Shown here: positions 12,354 through 24,099 of the stretch, one piece after another
Layout of the letters: the number at the start of each line of letters is the position of its first letter
Position numbering within the stretch: position 1 is the stretch's first letter
Assembly: GCA_958299035.1 (NCBI GenBank)
Contig: CATQJL010000001.1
Span: 75,103,594-75,167,593, forward strand
From: Cylicocyclus nassatus
Lineage: Eukaryota > Nematoda > Chromadorea > Rhabditida > Strongylidae
Direction: 5' to 3'
Length of the DNA: 64,000 bases
Notes under the pieces: model-generated
Told to the model about the DNA's origin: nothing
The model's database searches: none
Seen by the model: only the letters and a program-made list of their open reading frames with translations
Program-made: the position numbers and the translations under genes

Positions 12354-12720
12354 GTGAGACGACGTGTAAAGCTGTCGCAAGAAATGACGCAGGATATAGT
12401 TTTGTCATTGCTTGCTGTTGGGCAGTTGACGTTAAAGGCAGCTGCTCGACAGATCGTATTCGTCTTTCTCGGTTTCCCTGGATGGGCGAACTCCAAAATG
12501 TGCTTTGCAGCTTCAAAACATATCAGTAACTCGCTTTTCCAGACGTAAAAAAAGGCGGGCAGAAAACGAAAGGCCGTCTTCTAGGAAGCGATTGGCTTGT
12601 ATAGCCCGGTTGGGTAGAGACATCGTACCGATCTCGACGGCAATTAGATTATGGTCCCAGTAGTCAATCGTTCTACGAACGGACGGGCTTTCGCTATCCG
12701 CCCAAACAGCACTTTCCACT
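12354..12720 (+). pseudogene. Transposase N-terminal remnant
   Basis: Starting at an ATG, the frame reads MRRRVKLSQEMTQDIVLSLL followed by AVGQLTLKAAARQI, which has the length and hydrophobic pattern of the first helix-turn-helix of Tc1/mariner-type transposases. The frame then loses similarity. A basic stretch resumes in another frame near 12545 (RRAENERPSSRKR), again as in such transposases. It is cut by the foldback at 12771. It belongs to the surrounding element, and no catalytic residues remain. Confidence 0.5.
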
Positions 12721-12770
12721 TCCGAAAAAGCAAATTATTGATATCTTCAAGAGCTGCAAAGCCAGTTTAA

Positions 12771-13692
12771 GGGCCGCATGCACTAACATCCCCGCGGGGA
12801 GGGGATCGCAGCTTAAGGTTTATATTTCGAAACTCCAAATACCCTATTTTCAGGTGTATAAGCCGCGGGGTGGTCCTAGCTTACATCGATCAGCCCGAAC
12901 ACATCAAAGGACTTCGCAACGAAAGGACCCTATACCGTGCTGCGTATTACCTGAGATAATCGTGCGGCAGAAGGTCGCTTCTCGAAACACAATAAAGTGG
13001 CGGAGCAGCCCGGGCGAAAATTTGAAAAAGTGCGGCTTATACACCTGAAAATAGGGTACCTAGATTTCACGTTGTGTACCTATCCGTAAGTATTCCTACT
13101 ACCCTTCGCTATGAACATGTTGAAGAGGAGCGAGAAGCTGTACAAACCGTATTTTCCAGCTTTTGTATGATCCCTAATGATCCCCGGCGCTTTTCTTTAA
13201 AGTCATTTTTCTTTCTCCGAAGTTAACGAATAACCTCCAAAGTAGTGCAGATTATCTAAGCCGACAGTGCTAAGCATGTTGCTGATAAGAACAAATGATG
13301 TTTTGAAGTCATGAAATTTTCGATGATCCACAGGTCGAAATTTGAGGTTTCCCGAAAAATTCGACTTTTCAAAAACTCATTTGTTCTCATCAGCAACATG
13401 CTTAGCACTGTTGTGTTAGACGTTCAGTACAACTTTGGAGGTTTTTCGTTAACTTCGGAGAAAGAAAAATGACTTCAAAGAAAAGCGCCGGGGATCATCA
13501 GGGATCATACAAAAGTTGGAAAATGCGGTTCGTACAGCTTCTCGCTTCTGTTCAACATGTTCATAGTGAAGGGTACGAGGAATACCTACGGAGAGGTACA
13601 CAATGTGAAATCCAGGTATTTGGAGTTTCGAAATATAAAGCTTTCTTTTAAGCTGCGATCCTCTCCCCAGCGGGGAGGTTAATGCATAGCCC
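12771..13692. mobile_element. Foldback TIR element with TAA duplication
   Basis: TAA flanks both sides. Ends GGGCCGCATGCACTAACATC and GGGCTATGCATTAACCTC (right end, complemented) lead into arms of several hundred bp containing GGATCGCAGCTTAA, TTTCGAAACTCCAAATACC, CCGGCGCTTTTCTTTAAAGTC and GCTAAGCATGTTGCTGA. The loop is near 13300-13370. It is inserted in the mariner-type element. GGGC ends and a TWA duplication suggest a PIF/Harbinger relative. A related solitary end is at 30941. Confidence 0.7.
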
Positions 13693-14883
13693 TAAGACTC
13701 AGCTCATCCAAGGGGAGCCAAAAACGACAATATCCCAAGGTTGTCATTCTGCCGACCCACTGCTTTTGAGTTGTAGTGTCTAAACGGCAGAACCTATGCG
13801 CAGCTGGCATGAATCAAAAGGATAATTCTCGGCGAACCAAACCTGGAGGGAAATAGAAGTTCCTTGCCAGATTGCACGTAAAGTCCCCCGCCCCTCCCCT
13901 TCCGTTTCCCCACCTCCCGTTCCCTACTCTCGAAGCTTATTAAGCAAAACTGTCTTTTTTATTTCGAAAGGCTTTCCTAATAGAGTGCCCACAATTTTTG
14001 AGTGTTCTTCGATCAAAGATATCCTCAAAAGCCGAATGAGGTGACCTGACCCTCCAAATTTTCTTATTTTGTCACTTCTTCTCCCATATGGTTTTCAAAC
14101 ACATAGCAACATTCTGCTGGCCTCAAGCTTCTCTCAGAAAAATGCTCAAGGATTCAATATCGCTATTTTTGACAGAATGAATCCTTATCGTTAACTCTTG
14201 TCACCTTTTCCTACTCTGAAAGGCATTGAAATGTCTACAGTTTTCTGAGAAAAACTTCAGTAGAGTGCCCACAGTCCTTTCTAACGCTTTTCTTCTGCTT
14301 TGGAATTTGCGAAGAAAAAAAGCGAAAATCTTACCATAATCTTTACCCTAGCCTTGAAGTTTCAGGTCGAATACATCTTAAAAATGCATGCATAAGTAGC
14401 CTGTGGCCAAACCAAAACCGTTAAGAAAGTTTCCTCGATCTTTTTTTCTTCGAAGAAAAACGCTCCGGATTCACTCTTACTGACAAATTCTTCAATATCG
14501 AAGTTTTTATGCTAAATCTCCAGACTCGTGATCTCTGATATTTGCAAACTAAGCTCCAAATTTCCCTTTTGCAGGCGGTTCTAATCTGTGTTACCACCAA
14601 CTAGGTTCAGCTACTTGATGATTGCACTTTGTTAGTTTTGGCTGTTGATCAACATCGTCTAAGACAGGCATCAGTTGCATGATGAGTCATCAGCTCGGTA
14701 CGCATGCACCGGCGCAAACCGACAAACTTGTTTACGTCCACAGTCTCCCGCCGCGGGGGGGGGGTGTTACAGAATGACCAATGCGCTTTATTATATAGGG
14801 ATGGTTCCACATGCTGGAAGTTCTTACCGTAATCCTACAGTAACGAAGAGAGATCGGTGATTCATTCGATATTGTAAATCTAA

Positions 14884-15348
14884 CAAGGAAACCGTGTCGA
14901 GTCGAAGTGGCCTTTCCAGATGAGACCCATACTGCTTTGAAGAGCATTAATCGGTGATTCCAAATCTGCTTTCCAAATCTGCCAAGCACCCCTGGACGCC
15001 AAGTTATGCTCGTTTTTTAGATCAAAAATTTGAACGCAAAACTGAAGCAAAATCGCCCAAATTTGCTCAAATGGTCTAATGTCAAGTACTTGAGCTGTTT
15101 ATGCAATGGATACACTTTATTCGATATGCTAATACTTAACATTGCTTTATCTGAGCGCTGGAAAGACTGCAACAATCAATTTTACCTAAATTTTGCATTC
15201 ATTTCTCGTTCCGAAGAACGGTCATAACTCGGCGTCCAGAGGCGCTTGGCAGATTTAGAAGGCAGATTTGGAATCATCGCTTATTACCCTTCCAAGCAGT
15301 ATGGGTCTCATCTGGAAAGGCCACTTCGACTCGAACACGGTTCGCTTG
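14884..15348. mobile_element. Tc4/Tc5-like foldback element (copy 1)
   Basis: Ends CAAGGAAACCGTGTCGAG / complement, with TAA on both sides. The reconstructed empty site is CTAAG, i.e. CTNAG, the known Tc4/Tc5 target. The arms (about 125 bp) carry TCGAAGTGGCC, CATACTGC and GATTCCAAATCTGC. The loop is non-coding. It is inserted within the right arm of the mariner-type element, so it is younger. Confidence 0.8.
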
Positions 15349-15632
15349 TAAGTTGAAGCCTCCTTTCAAAATGGTACTTGACTGGCAAAAAAGACCCATC
15401 GGGAAGAGAGATGTTGAAGATTGAAAAGTGGTACTTACTTTTGGGACACCCTGTATGTAGTAAGCTTCAACTCGGTTCAGGCGGAAATTGCACTGGCGGG
15501 AGTCCGCTTCGCAACGATTCGCGCCGCTTTGCAGTGTGCGTCTCTTTACTCTAATCTATCGCGCTGAGAAAGTGGCGGGCGGGACGCGCTGCTGCACTGG
15601 GAAAGTTTCGCCTACTCCGAGTTGAAACTGTA

Positions 15633-17168
15633 CAGTGCTGAACATGATTATGAAGCTACTCTAGAAATCATCGTAATTTTCGTTCTTATCAAATCTGTTT
15701 GAAACTTTGCCGTATTGTGCGCATTTCAACCTACCATGACCTCTCAAAACGGCTTCCAGTCTTGTTGAGTTTGAACGGAGAAAAACGAAAAAATTCAAAA
15801 AAGGCCCTTTTTGAAAGCTGGACAAAATTATAAAGCCGCCTGGTTTTTCTAATCACTATCGCATTCGCTGACGCTCAAATTTTTTTCTACAATTACATCC
15901 TAAAATATGAAACGTTTGCAACACCTACAGTCTGTCATCCTACCCAAATAGAAGCGATCACTGCATTTTTTGCTTTCAAAAGCATCAAAAGTCAATCTGC
16001 TTTGACAAGAAGCTGGTTTAAGTAGTTTACAAGCCCTTGTTTACTTCAGATGATAGTCATTAAATCTACTAAGCATTCTCGATAGATGAGGTGAGGAGCG
16101 CTTCCAGAAACTCTGCGTAATCGCTGTATTGACGGACAGACTCCAACCTCAACATAGGCTTGCCACGCTTTTAAACCACAAAACTCAGTTTGCAATATTC
16201 ATTGAGCGCTGGATTTGATTTATCACATTGCTAACCTGGTGATGCAGCTTTTGCAACAACTTCTGACTTTTCCTAATAATGCAGTTGCGGTTTAGAACTG
16301 AAATACTTTCCATGAAAATTCCCTGCGAGCAGAAGGTTCGATATAACCCTAGATCTCCTTATTTCCCCATATGTTTCATGTCATATTTCATCCGATGAAT
16401 GAGATTAGCTAAGATTTTGAAGTTTTAGGCGTCTCCGGTTTTATCTCGTGATCTGAGCTGGCTTTGATTGTGCAGGGTGCTCCACTCAACATTCAGTGGA
16501 TGTCAACTTCGGCTGAACCAAAGTGCTCAATCCCGAAATTTTTTCCTAGCCATGCGCACAAGTTCACTGTTGTATGGCTGTCGTAATGGCTACATTAAGT
16601 ATTTTCTGTTGCTTGAAAATCGAGTTTTGTGGTGCAAAACTGCGTCAACCTATGGTGAGATTGGAGTCTGTCCATCAACATCAGCGATTACGTAGAGTTG
16701 ACGAAAGCTTTCTTCACCTCATCTATCCAGAAGAGTCAGTATTCCATAATTACCATTTAAAATGAACAAGAGCTTGAAAACTCTTCAAACCAGTTGTTTG
16801 TTGAAGCAGAATGACTTTTGGTGCTTTTGAAAGCAAAAAATGCAGCGATCGCTTCTATTTGAGTAGGATGACAGGCCGTAGGTAAATGTTTCATATTTTG
16901 GGATGTAATCGTACAAAAATATTTGAGAATTAACGAATGCGATAGTGATTAGAAAAAGCAGGTGGCTTTATAATTTTTTCCAGCTTTCAAAAAGGGCCTT
17001 TTTAAATTTTTTCGTTTTTCTCCGTTCAAACTCAACAAGACTGGAAGCTGTTTTGAGAGGTCATGTAAGTTGACATGCGCACAGTACACAAAGTTTCAGA
17101 CAGATTCATTGACAAGAACGAAAGTTACGACGATGTCTAGAGTGGCTTTATGATTACGTCCAGCACTG
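15633..17168. mobile_element. Large Tc1-type foldback element
   Basis: TA flanks ends CAGTGCTGAACATGATTATG and (right, complemented) CAGTGCTGGACGTAATCATA, a CAGTGCTGG end resembling Tc1. The two arms, each about 600-700 bp, are diverged complements. Landmarks are CTCTCAAAAC, GTTTGAACGGAGAAAAACGA, AAAGGCCC, ATCACTATCGCATTCG, GATCACTGCATTTTTTGC, and GACAGACTCCAA. The short loop (about 16250-16560) encodes no transposase. Confidence 0.75.
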
Positions 17169-17201
17169 TATCTTTTCTTGGGAAAAGATACAGTGCTGGA
17201 C
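17158..17201. repeat. 44-nt perfect palindrome from two facing transposon ends
   Basis: GTCCAGCACTGTATCTTTTC, a TTGG centre, then the exact complement. The left half is the right terminus of the foldback element at 15633 plus flank. The right half is a second CAGTGCTGGAC end facing outward, with TA before it. No partner end for it was found downstream. Confidence 0.85.
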
Positions 17202-19394
17202 GCTACCAAATGGATCACTGCTAGCAAAGCAAAGTTGAAACAAAAATAAAGAGTCAATAAAGGCTATAGAGCGAACATTATTACTGATTATTCAAGCCAA
17301 TATCATACAGTACTTAAGTATCGATTGACTAAAGCTACGAGTTGTAGTTTGTGGATAGAGCTGGAATCTAAAATTAGTAGTTAAACAATTCTTTGGTTTA
17401 TGAAATCCTAAACAATTCTTTGGTTTATGAAACCTGACTTGCAAATGCATACAAACGTCTTGATCAAAAGTTTGTTTAAGTGCTTATTCAAAAAAGTGCT
17501 GTGGAACCTTTTTTGGCAGGTTCAAACTTAAGTTTTGATGGCCTCTTCAACTAGTTCAGTGCTCCTAGAAAGACTATTTATGAAAATTTGTAAAATCAGA
17601 AACTGCAAGGTTTTTTTGAGTTTCATGTGCGCTATCGCAGCTGCATACGTTCAGAAGTTGTTATATCATATTGTTACCTTCAGAAAAGACATTTTGCTGC
17701 AAAGCAGCTTGCTTTTCGAAAGTGACGGGACCAATTGACTAGGATATGTGGTATGTAATAGAAAAAAAACGTAAAAAATTGACTAAAATGTGAGATCGTC
17801 GTGAATTATAACTTTAGCTTGAATTGCGCTTCCTTTTTCAGACACAGCTTATGTATCTGTAAATGACCATCCTATTTTCTTTTCATCCTGTCATTATCAA
17901 GAGAGAATCTGCAGGCAAATGCAAACGAACAAGCCATTGATTCTTCTACTGCTCCTGCTCTTTGAAAATCCCAACATTGAATATTTCAGAAGAGCGAATA
18001 GCTTCGAAAGAGAATGGATTATTGTGGCTATCATTCAGCATCGTAGTCCGTGAATGCGGCATAAATGATTATCGAATGAGATTCATTTCAGTACAAAATC
18101 GCGCCCAGAACCTAAACGGACAAAGAGCGCGACAAGTCTTCAATAGAAATTTAGTACACAGACATTTCACCCTTTCTTTTTTCAATGAAAGTGTGGTGTT
18201 TCTAGGCCGATAAATCTCTTCAAAAACTGTACACAATGAGGTACATGCCTTGCCAACCCGAACCCTCATAATCGGCAGCCAGCAAATCACAATGTTCTAC
18301 CAGCAACCAAACAGGGACCCCTCATACGCCGAAAAAAAGCCCAAAAGCGCCCATAAAAGCCGGAAAAAGCCCAAAGAAGCCCCAAAAAGCCTGAAAAAGC
18401 CCGAAAGTGCCGGAACGCAGAAACAAACTTTTGGTGGAATTCTGACATTATTTTGATGTGAAAACGACAGAAATTACAAAAAAGATTCGGTGGGAACAAC
18501 ATCCTTAGCGCCAAAACATGTAAATGGGTGTTCCGGCTCTTCCTGGCGCTTTTGGGCTTTTTTCGGAGAAGTATAATGGGCCTGTTAGCGTCTCATGTCT
18601 GCAGATATGCCCGCCTCATTCAGCTTTTGATGCTACTTTTCTTTATAGACCGAAAAAATCCACAACGACCAAATACAACCAATTCAACACTGGAAATCGA
18701 GGTGGCAATACAGATGATGATATTGTAAGTCTTAATTGATTTGAATGGCTTTCAAGCAGTGGCGCACTGGTGGAAGAGCGGAGGACTTTTCTCCACCTAA
18801 GAATAGATCGCAAAATTTTCGAAAATTACTTACATGGGTTATAAAATGTGCAAGGCACTTGATCATGCTAGTAAATAATCGAAAGAAATCTTACAATTTT
18901 TTGGAAATTCAGATTAACCTTTGAAAAATGTATGCGGAGACGTGGTTTCCGGGTTTTATCGTTGCCTCTGTTGCCTTTTATGATTGCGAAAAAGTTCAAC
19001 TTTTGCTGAGCTCTGAGCATGCTGCGACTTCGTCACGTTCTTCCTTTCGTTAAGATTCATTAGAATTCCTTTGCATGAAAGTGAGTGGAAAATTATGGGA
19101 GTTTTTTTTGAGTTCTCGTGTTACTACTACGTGACTTATGGCATTTAAGATAAGTTTGTGAATATGTCAACCTGAGTATGAGAATTTTGCATTTAAAAAT
19201 TGCATTCCCTATAGTTCAGAAACCGAGCATTTTGACGAACACTCCCAGCAGAATAACAACGATAAAGCGAGTATGTTGAAAGCTATTTTAGGTGTAACTG
19301 TATTCAATAGAAGTTGAAATTCATGACGGTCATGTTCAGTACGATTGTAAAGCACAATATAAAACGTAAAAGCAAAGCCAACATTACTTCAAAA
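17202..19394. other. Intergenic with a Lys/Pro-coding short tandem repeat
   Basis: Between about 18320 and 18415 the plus strand repeats AAAAAGCCC/GAAAGCCC-type units of 9-12 bp. In one frame these read as alternating KKP, KSA and SLKKP motifs (68-codon ORF from 18250). A complementary pyrimidine-rich patch (GGCGCTTTTGGGCTTTTTTC) follows near 18545. There is no splice or start evidence that it is coding. The rest shows nothing. Confidence 0.45.
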
Positions 19395-21068
19395 ATGAAG
19401 TGCGCCTATCTAGCCCTCATTGTGAGCCTTTTTACTTATTTCAAATTTTTTTCTCTGAAGAAGACTCAGCATTTAGCTTCTACTTGCCCTGGCGGTGTGT
19501 GCAGACGCTGCCAAGAAAAGAAAGCCAAAACATGTGAGTAAAAAAACAAAAAATGCGAAGAAAAAACATCGTCCGAAACCTCCATATCGTCCGAAACCGC
19601 CTTTGATCTTGCCACCTCCGAAACCCTTACCACCTTTTCCACCTGCGAAACCCGAAAAACCTTCGAAACCCGCACTACCTTCGAAACCTGTGAAATGTAG
19701 TCAGGACCAAAGAGTGATGAACAAATGGCTCGAAGAACATCTTCAAAAACGCATACAAGGTATTGGAAAACATCGCGCAGTGAGTTCACCCTTGATTCTC
19801 ATAAAATTCGTGAAATTCTGTTAAAGTTGTGTGATTAATCTGAAATTCGAGTCGAAAACACAAATTATCTGTGTCAATGTACATATAAAGTTTCTTGAAA
19901 GCTTACGACAGTTGTAAAAAGGATTATTTCCAGATGTATTTCTGCGGCCTTTGGAGACTAGTGGATGTAGCGCAAGACTATAAAATGGTGAGAGGGATGG
20001 AAATCTTGAGAGGGGTAGAAATTATCAAACACAAATTCAATGTTACGTAAGTAGTGCTTTTTTTTTATAAAGAGAGTCATCCTTTAATTTGCAGGAGATC
20101 CGGGCAGAAGTACGCAGAAGAATTTGAAAACATTTACCAGAAAAAGATTTTGAAGGTAAATTCAATTTAACGAATATCATCTAGCCCATACATATGCTTT
20201 TAACCTGGTGAATCATAACATGCAAAAATCTCTTTTGAATTTGCAAATCTTTGCATGAAGACGTTACTTTTTAACGCATTCTGCTTGTTTATAAAAGTTC
20301 TCAATTCGAATAAACAAACTTTCGCAAAATCTTCAGAAATGGAAATCATGCGTTTCAGAGCAATTAGCACTAAACCTATCATTGAACAAGCACAGCTCAA
20401 AAACAGAATCCGCCAAATAGCTCTTTTGAATCCGTTTTCAAGACTTCTAAGCTGCGACGTTGGGATTTTTTAAGGTTAAATTTGATTAAAAAAACCTAAT
20501 CATTTACCTCCTAATGCATGGTTTACCTGCAATGGCGAACAAAAATGTGAAAGTTAGCAGTAGAGCTTATTCGCATAATAAATTACCAAATTTACCTTGA
20601 TTTTTCTTTCCAAAGGTTCCTTCTTAGATTTCAACACTGAAAACTTTCTGTTTCTGAAAAGCAGGGACGAACCAGCGCTCAACCCGATAACATGTTTCAA
20701 CAGTATGATACTAACTCGAACAGCTATACCTTTTCTTGTCGCTCTGCATCTAATCTAGCAAAAGCTTTCAACTAAAATGAATTCTGGCAATAAATAACAA
20801 TATTAACATTCTTGGAGGCCCTTCTTTGGATGTACTCGAAATTTTTTACGATCATCTACATCAATTTCAGTATGAACCTCTGAAACTAGGAGATATGAAG
20901 TTGTTACCATTTGGTTGCAAGTGGGAGATAGATCGAGCAACAGACAAAGAGGTCAGCTGCCTCTTCGTAACTTCTGGATTTGTGCATTTCATCATGGAGC
21001 TTGCAAGACCTGATAGTAAATTGCTCACGCATCTTCCCTATGTGTTGAATATATTACAGGACATGTAA
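19395..21068 (+). CDS. Secreted Lys/Pro-rich protein, five exons
   Basis: Spliced model: exons 19395-19421, 19477-19779, 19934-20046, 20095-20155 and 20871-21068. Introns are GT-AG (GTGAGC..TTTAG, GTGAGT..TTCCAG, GTAAGT..TTGCAG, GTAAAT..TTTCAG) and phases match throughout, giving about 233 residues. Exons 1-2 together make a clean signal peptide, MKCAYLALILLLALAVCADA; neither exon does so alone, which supports the join. Residues about 21-70 are Lys/Pro-rich (KKHRPKPPYRPKPP, then PPPKPLPPFPP). The rest is globular with four cysteines (KCSQ, YFCGLW, FGCKWE, VSCLFV) and ends ILQDM. The FGC...VSCLF spacing recalls the C-terminal cysteines of divergent CAP/ASP-type nematode secreted proteins, but no CAP signature motif is seen, so the family is open. 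The 5' end may be trans-spliced. Confidence 0.72.
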
Positions 21069-21128
21069 ATATACTGTGTATTATGATGTTGTGCAACTTC
21101 ATAGCTCGAACTTTCTTCATGTAACTGA

Positions 21129-21505
21129 CAAGGGAAGGATCCCAATTCGCAGTGGTTAATTGGAAAGAAATGCAAACCGTTAGATGCGTCTCAATGAGCT
21201 GATTCCAAATCTAACTTTCGTATCTGCTGCGGGATTCTTTGAAAGACGTTATGAGCGATCAAAGGCGTAAAGTCAATAGGTTTCTAATGCATAGGGTTCA
21301 TTAAAATGCAGTTTAAGGGCGCAGTATTGGCAAGGTGTTGAGTGTACTGGTTACAAAGATTAACAGAGCACGCATTAATTAGAAACATAAGTGTTTCGCA
21401 ACTAATTCTTGAAAGGTGCCATTGAAACCCGCAGCAGATTTTAAAAGTAGATTTAGACTCAGCTCAACAAGCATCTAATATTAGGTCGTAAAGAATGTTC
21501 CCGGG
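21129..21505. mobile_element. Tc4/Tc5-like foldback element, degraded right end (copy 2)
   Basis: Begins CAAGGGAAGGATCCCAATTC directly after CTGA, the left half of a CTNAG target. The left arm has TTAGATGCGTCTCAATGAGC and TGATTCCAAATC. A shorter right arm (about 21425-21500) has AGTAGATTTAGACTCAGCTC and CATCTAATAT. The right terminus is not clear. It lies 60 bp downstream of the secreted-protein gene and could lie in its 3' UTR. Confidence 0.65.
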
Positions 21506-23356
21506 AAATCTTTTCAAATCGCCGTAACTTTGAGCATATTGCTATTCGCAAAGCTACAAATTTTTTCGCAAAGACAATTTCATCCACGACAAATGCTTGC
21601 CTTGCTTTTTCAGCGCCTCAAAGGGAAAAAAGCCCAGATGCTGTAGTTATCTAGAAGTCTGCTGAAGCTGTTATGAGGACCACTTATGTTTTTGAAGGAC
21701 CACCCGCAAAAAAATCTCCCAGAAAGTTTAAAAAATCAACCATTTTTCGCCCCCAAAAATGTACCGTTTTTCAAGTAAGTAACTTTAAAGTCTTCTAGTT
21801 CTGCATAGAATTGAACAGATCTTCATTAATGAAAACATTGTTGGAGTAATACCTTGCACATCTTTTGTACCCATCACCCAGGCCAGGCGATTCCCACAGA
21901 AGCGACGTCACATGCGAGAATAGCTGTGATCAGAGGCAAGTTCGTCACCTTGTAATTTGTGAGCGCAAATCGCGGAACGCTAATGCAGTTGTGGGTTAGA
22001 AGTTGGAAGGGTTCTCATTCAGATCACCTATAATTTGGACGAAATACTTTGCGCTGCACAGAAAAATGGCAGCAGAAATGAAAATTGTAAAACTTTTATG
22101 GTTGGAAGGATTTTCTTTTTGATGTGCAGATCAAAAATGAATTGATGTTCATAAAATTTGGAAGCGATCCTGAAAAGTTGATGCTTTCCTCTACTGAACA
22201 ATATGAAAGTCCTGTTATCAAAGTCCGACCAAAAAATGCGTTCAAAAAATTTTCGAAAAGTGCCCCGGAGCTTTCTTTACAACCTAACAATATGCATTTC
22301 GCACCAGATCGCTACTACGTTTTGGGATCACTCCCTAGTAAAAACTTAGTAGACCATTGGAGCTCTTATTTTCTCTTTTTTATGAATAAAATTCTTTTTG
22401 GGAGCATACTCCATCGTGTCTCACCCTAACGTCCCTTTTCAGCGTTGCAAGGAAAGTGGTTGACAGTCTGAGAGCGCGAGATATCATGCTGGCTCAAGAC
22501 TTGTACATGCCAATTCAATGACGGATGGTGTAAATTAAGTAGTAGACGGAACAAGAGAGTGATTTCGAAATCGTGGATTGATCGCCGATGGCAATGAAGT
22601 AATGTGTCGACAATACTACCCTTTGATTCAATGAGATTGCGGACCGATTCAACGTTCGCAGAACGCGTTGCGGCGTCTCAAAACCGTTGTCGCTCTCTCT
22701 CAAAACGTTCTTTCTAATCATTTTCTAACCTCAATTAGGTCATGAAGCCCCGTCTTCCGGCCGCCAATCCACTTGAGGCAAAGGGCACAGCCGAGACAGT
22801 TAAGATGTCGCGCATATGTAGTTCGTTGTAGGAGCTTCTGCCCACTGACATATCGTAATAGTATACTATGAGATTGTGCGATCGAATCTCCAGGCATTCA
22901 AAACATCAAAAACCTTTTTGTCGAAAACGATTTTAAAACATTCTCTTTCCCTTTGGTAAACCCAAAATGTGTTGAGCAGATGAGGCGATCGTTTCTGCTC
23001 AACTGAATAATAGAGTAAGCTGTGAAAGTACCTAAAAGTACATGAGATTACTGTTGAATGACAATGGGTCCACATCTGCAGGTCGCGAGCAATACTGCTT
23101 ACGCAATCTCTGAGGTCAGTATGATCTATGCAATTACACTAATAAGCTTACAGTTTACAAATTAGATGGTTGTGCGCTGCTCTTTCATGTTCCCTTTCAA
23201 AGTTAACTACATGGATATCTTCATTTCTATTGTGCAGTCAAAATGTCTATTACTAGATTTAAAAGCACAAGGCCAAAACTTTTTGTAGAATTCACCAACG
23301 ATCTTTTTGAAGACCTTGACTTCTGCCTATCTAATGCCAGAAATTTCTGAGCATAC
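21506..23356. other. Intergenic, one weak exon candidate
   Basis: At 22130 an acceptor-like TTTTTGATGTGCAG precedes an open frame reading IKNELMFIKFGSDPEKLM and onward for about 60 polar, Lys-rich codons. No matching donor or partner exon was found. Near 22740 GTCATGAAGCCCCGTCTTCC resembles sequence at 37195, so that part is repetitive. Confidence 0.3.
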
Positions 23357-23677
23357 TCAGCATTCATTTTCCCTTGTACCTCGCTTCATGCACAATCTTA
23401 TTTGTTGACTTCGGTGATTGCGTCCACGAGTTCCATGTGCGAAAATCTCTAGCTTATTTTCTAACTGTTCCACCTGTTTCACCAACTCGTCTGCCCATCT
23501 CGTTGGTGGTCTTCCTCGGAGACATTTCGCTTCGCAAGAAATCCACTCTGATGTCTTAGTGTCCATCTGTCGTCTATTTTTCTCATGGTGTAAGGCCCAT
23601 CGATGCTTCGCTTTCGCAAAGCACTCCGCTCGGTCACGAAGAAGAGACATTCTTTTCATATCCGTGTGTCGGCTCAT
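23357..23677 (-). pseudogene. RTE-type LINE reverse transcriptase, C-terminal relic
   Basis: The minus-strand frame reads KAKHRWALHHEKNRRQMD, then LRGRPPTRWADELVKQVEQL. This is the conserved tail found after the reverse-transcriptase domain in RTE-clade non-LTR elements of helminths, where KxRWAGHxxRxxDxRW and RGRPPTRWxD are typical. Expected residues are degraded and no upstream reverse-transcriptase core is in frame, so this is a 5'-truncated or decayed copy. The family call is from recalled motif knowledge. Confidence 0.7.
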
Positions 23678-23735
23678 CTTCAGAAGACTGCGCTTGGGCG
23701 CTCTGTGGATGGTTCGTGCCCATTATCGGGGGACG

Positions 23736-24083
23736 GTCAAGAGGCGCGACTTTTTACGAACCTATTTCGAGCTTTGCGGGTCTTTAAATAATATCATACA
23801 AGTGCTGTAGCTTACTTACTATCTGAAGCTATCATTTGCAGAGTTTGACGATTTTTGGTGGAAACATCCACAAAAATGAGAAGAGACATGACGTCATTAA
23901 CGCCATTGATATTCCAGGTTTTTGTCCTCCAACACTCCTGTTTCTAATTTTCTCAAAAGCGACAACATCAAAAATCCATAAGGCGATCATCCATATTTTT
24001 ATGAAATTGCTCCTAGAAAATTATAAAATAATAAAAATGCGCTAGTTTATGTCCATCTGGCAATAAAAATCGCGTCTCTTAAG
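23736..24083. mobile_element. TIR MITE with GTCAAGAGGCGCGA ends (copy 1)
   Basis: Left end GTCAAGAGGCGCGACTTTTT. The right end, complemented, is CTTAAGAGACGCGATTTTTA followed by TTGCCAGATGG. About 350 bp, non-coding. The same TIR and size occur at 57900-58259. Target duplication not resolved. Confidence 0.6.
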
Positions 24084-24099
24084 GTGCGCCCCATTTTTG

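Larger units (their letters stand above)
11671..15453. mobile_element. Decayed Tc1/mariner-type element with nested insertions
   Basis: Ends CAAGGTGTCCCAAAAGTAA and, inverted, CAGGGTGTCCCAAAAGTAA are flanked by TA. The matching arms run about 150 bp (ATCTCTCTTCCC, GCTTCAACTTA..., GAGAATCACCGATC). The right arm is split by a Tc5-like foldback at 14884-15348; removing it restores GTAAATCTAAGTTGAAGC, matching the left arm. The interior holds a transposase remnant (12354 onward) interrupted by a second element (12771-13692). No DDE/D catalytic region could be recognised, so it should be inactive. Confidence 0.7.

Noticed and set aside
23418..23810. 130-codon plus-strand ORF
   Set aside because: Antisense shadow of the RTE tail, whose minus-strand reading has recognisable motifs.
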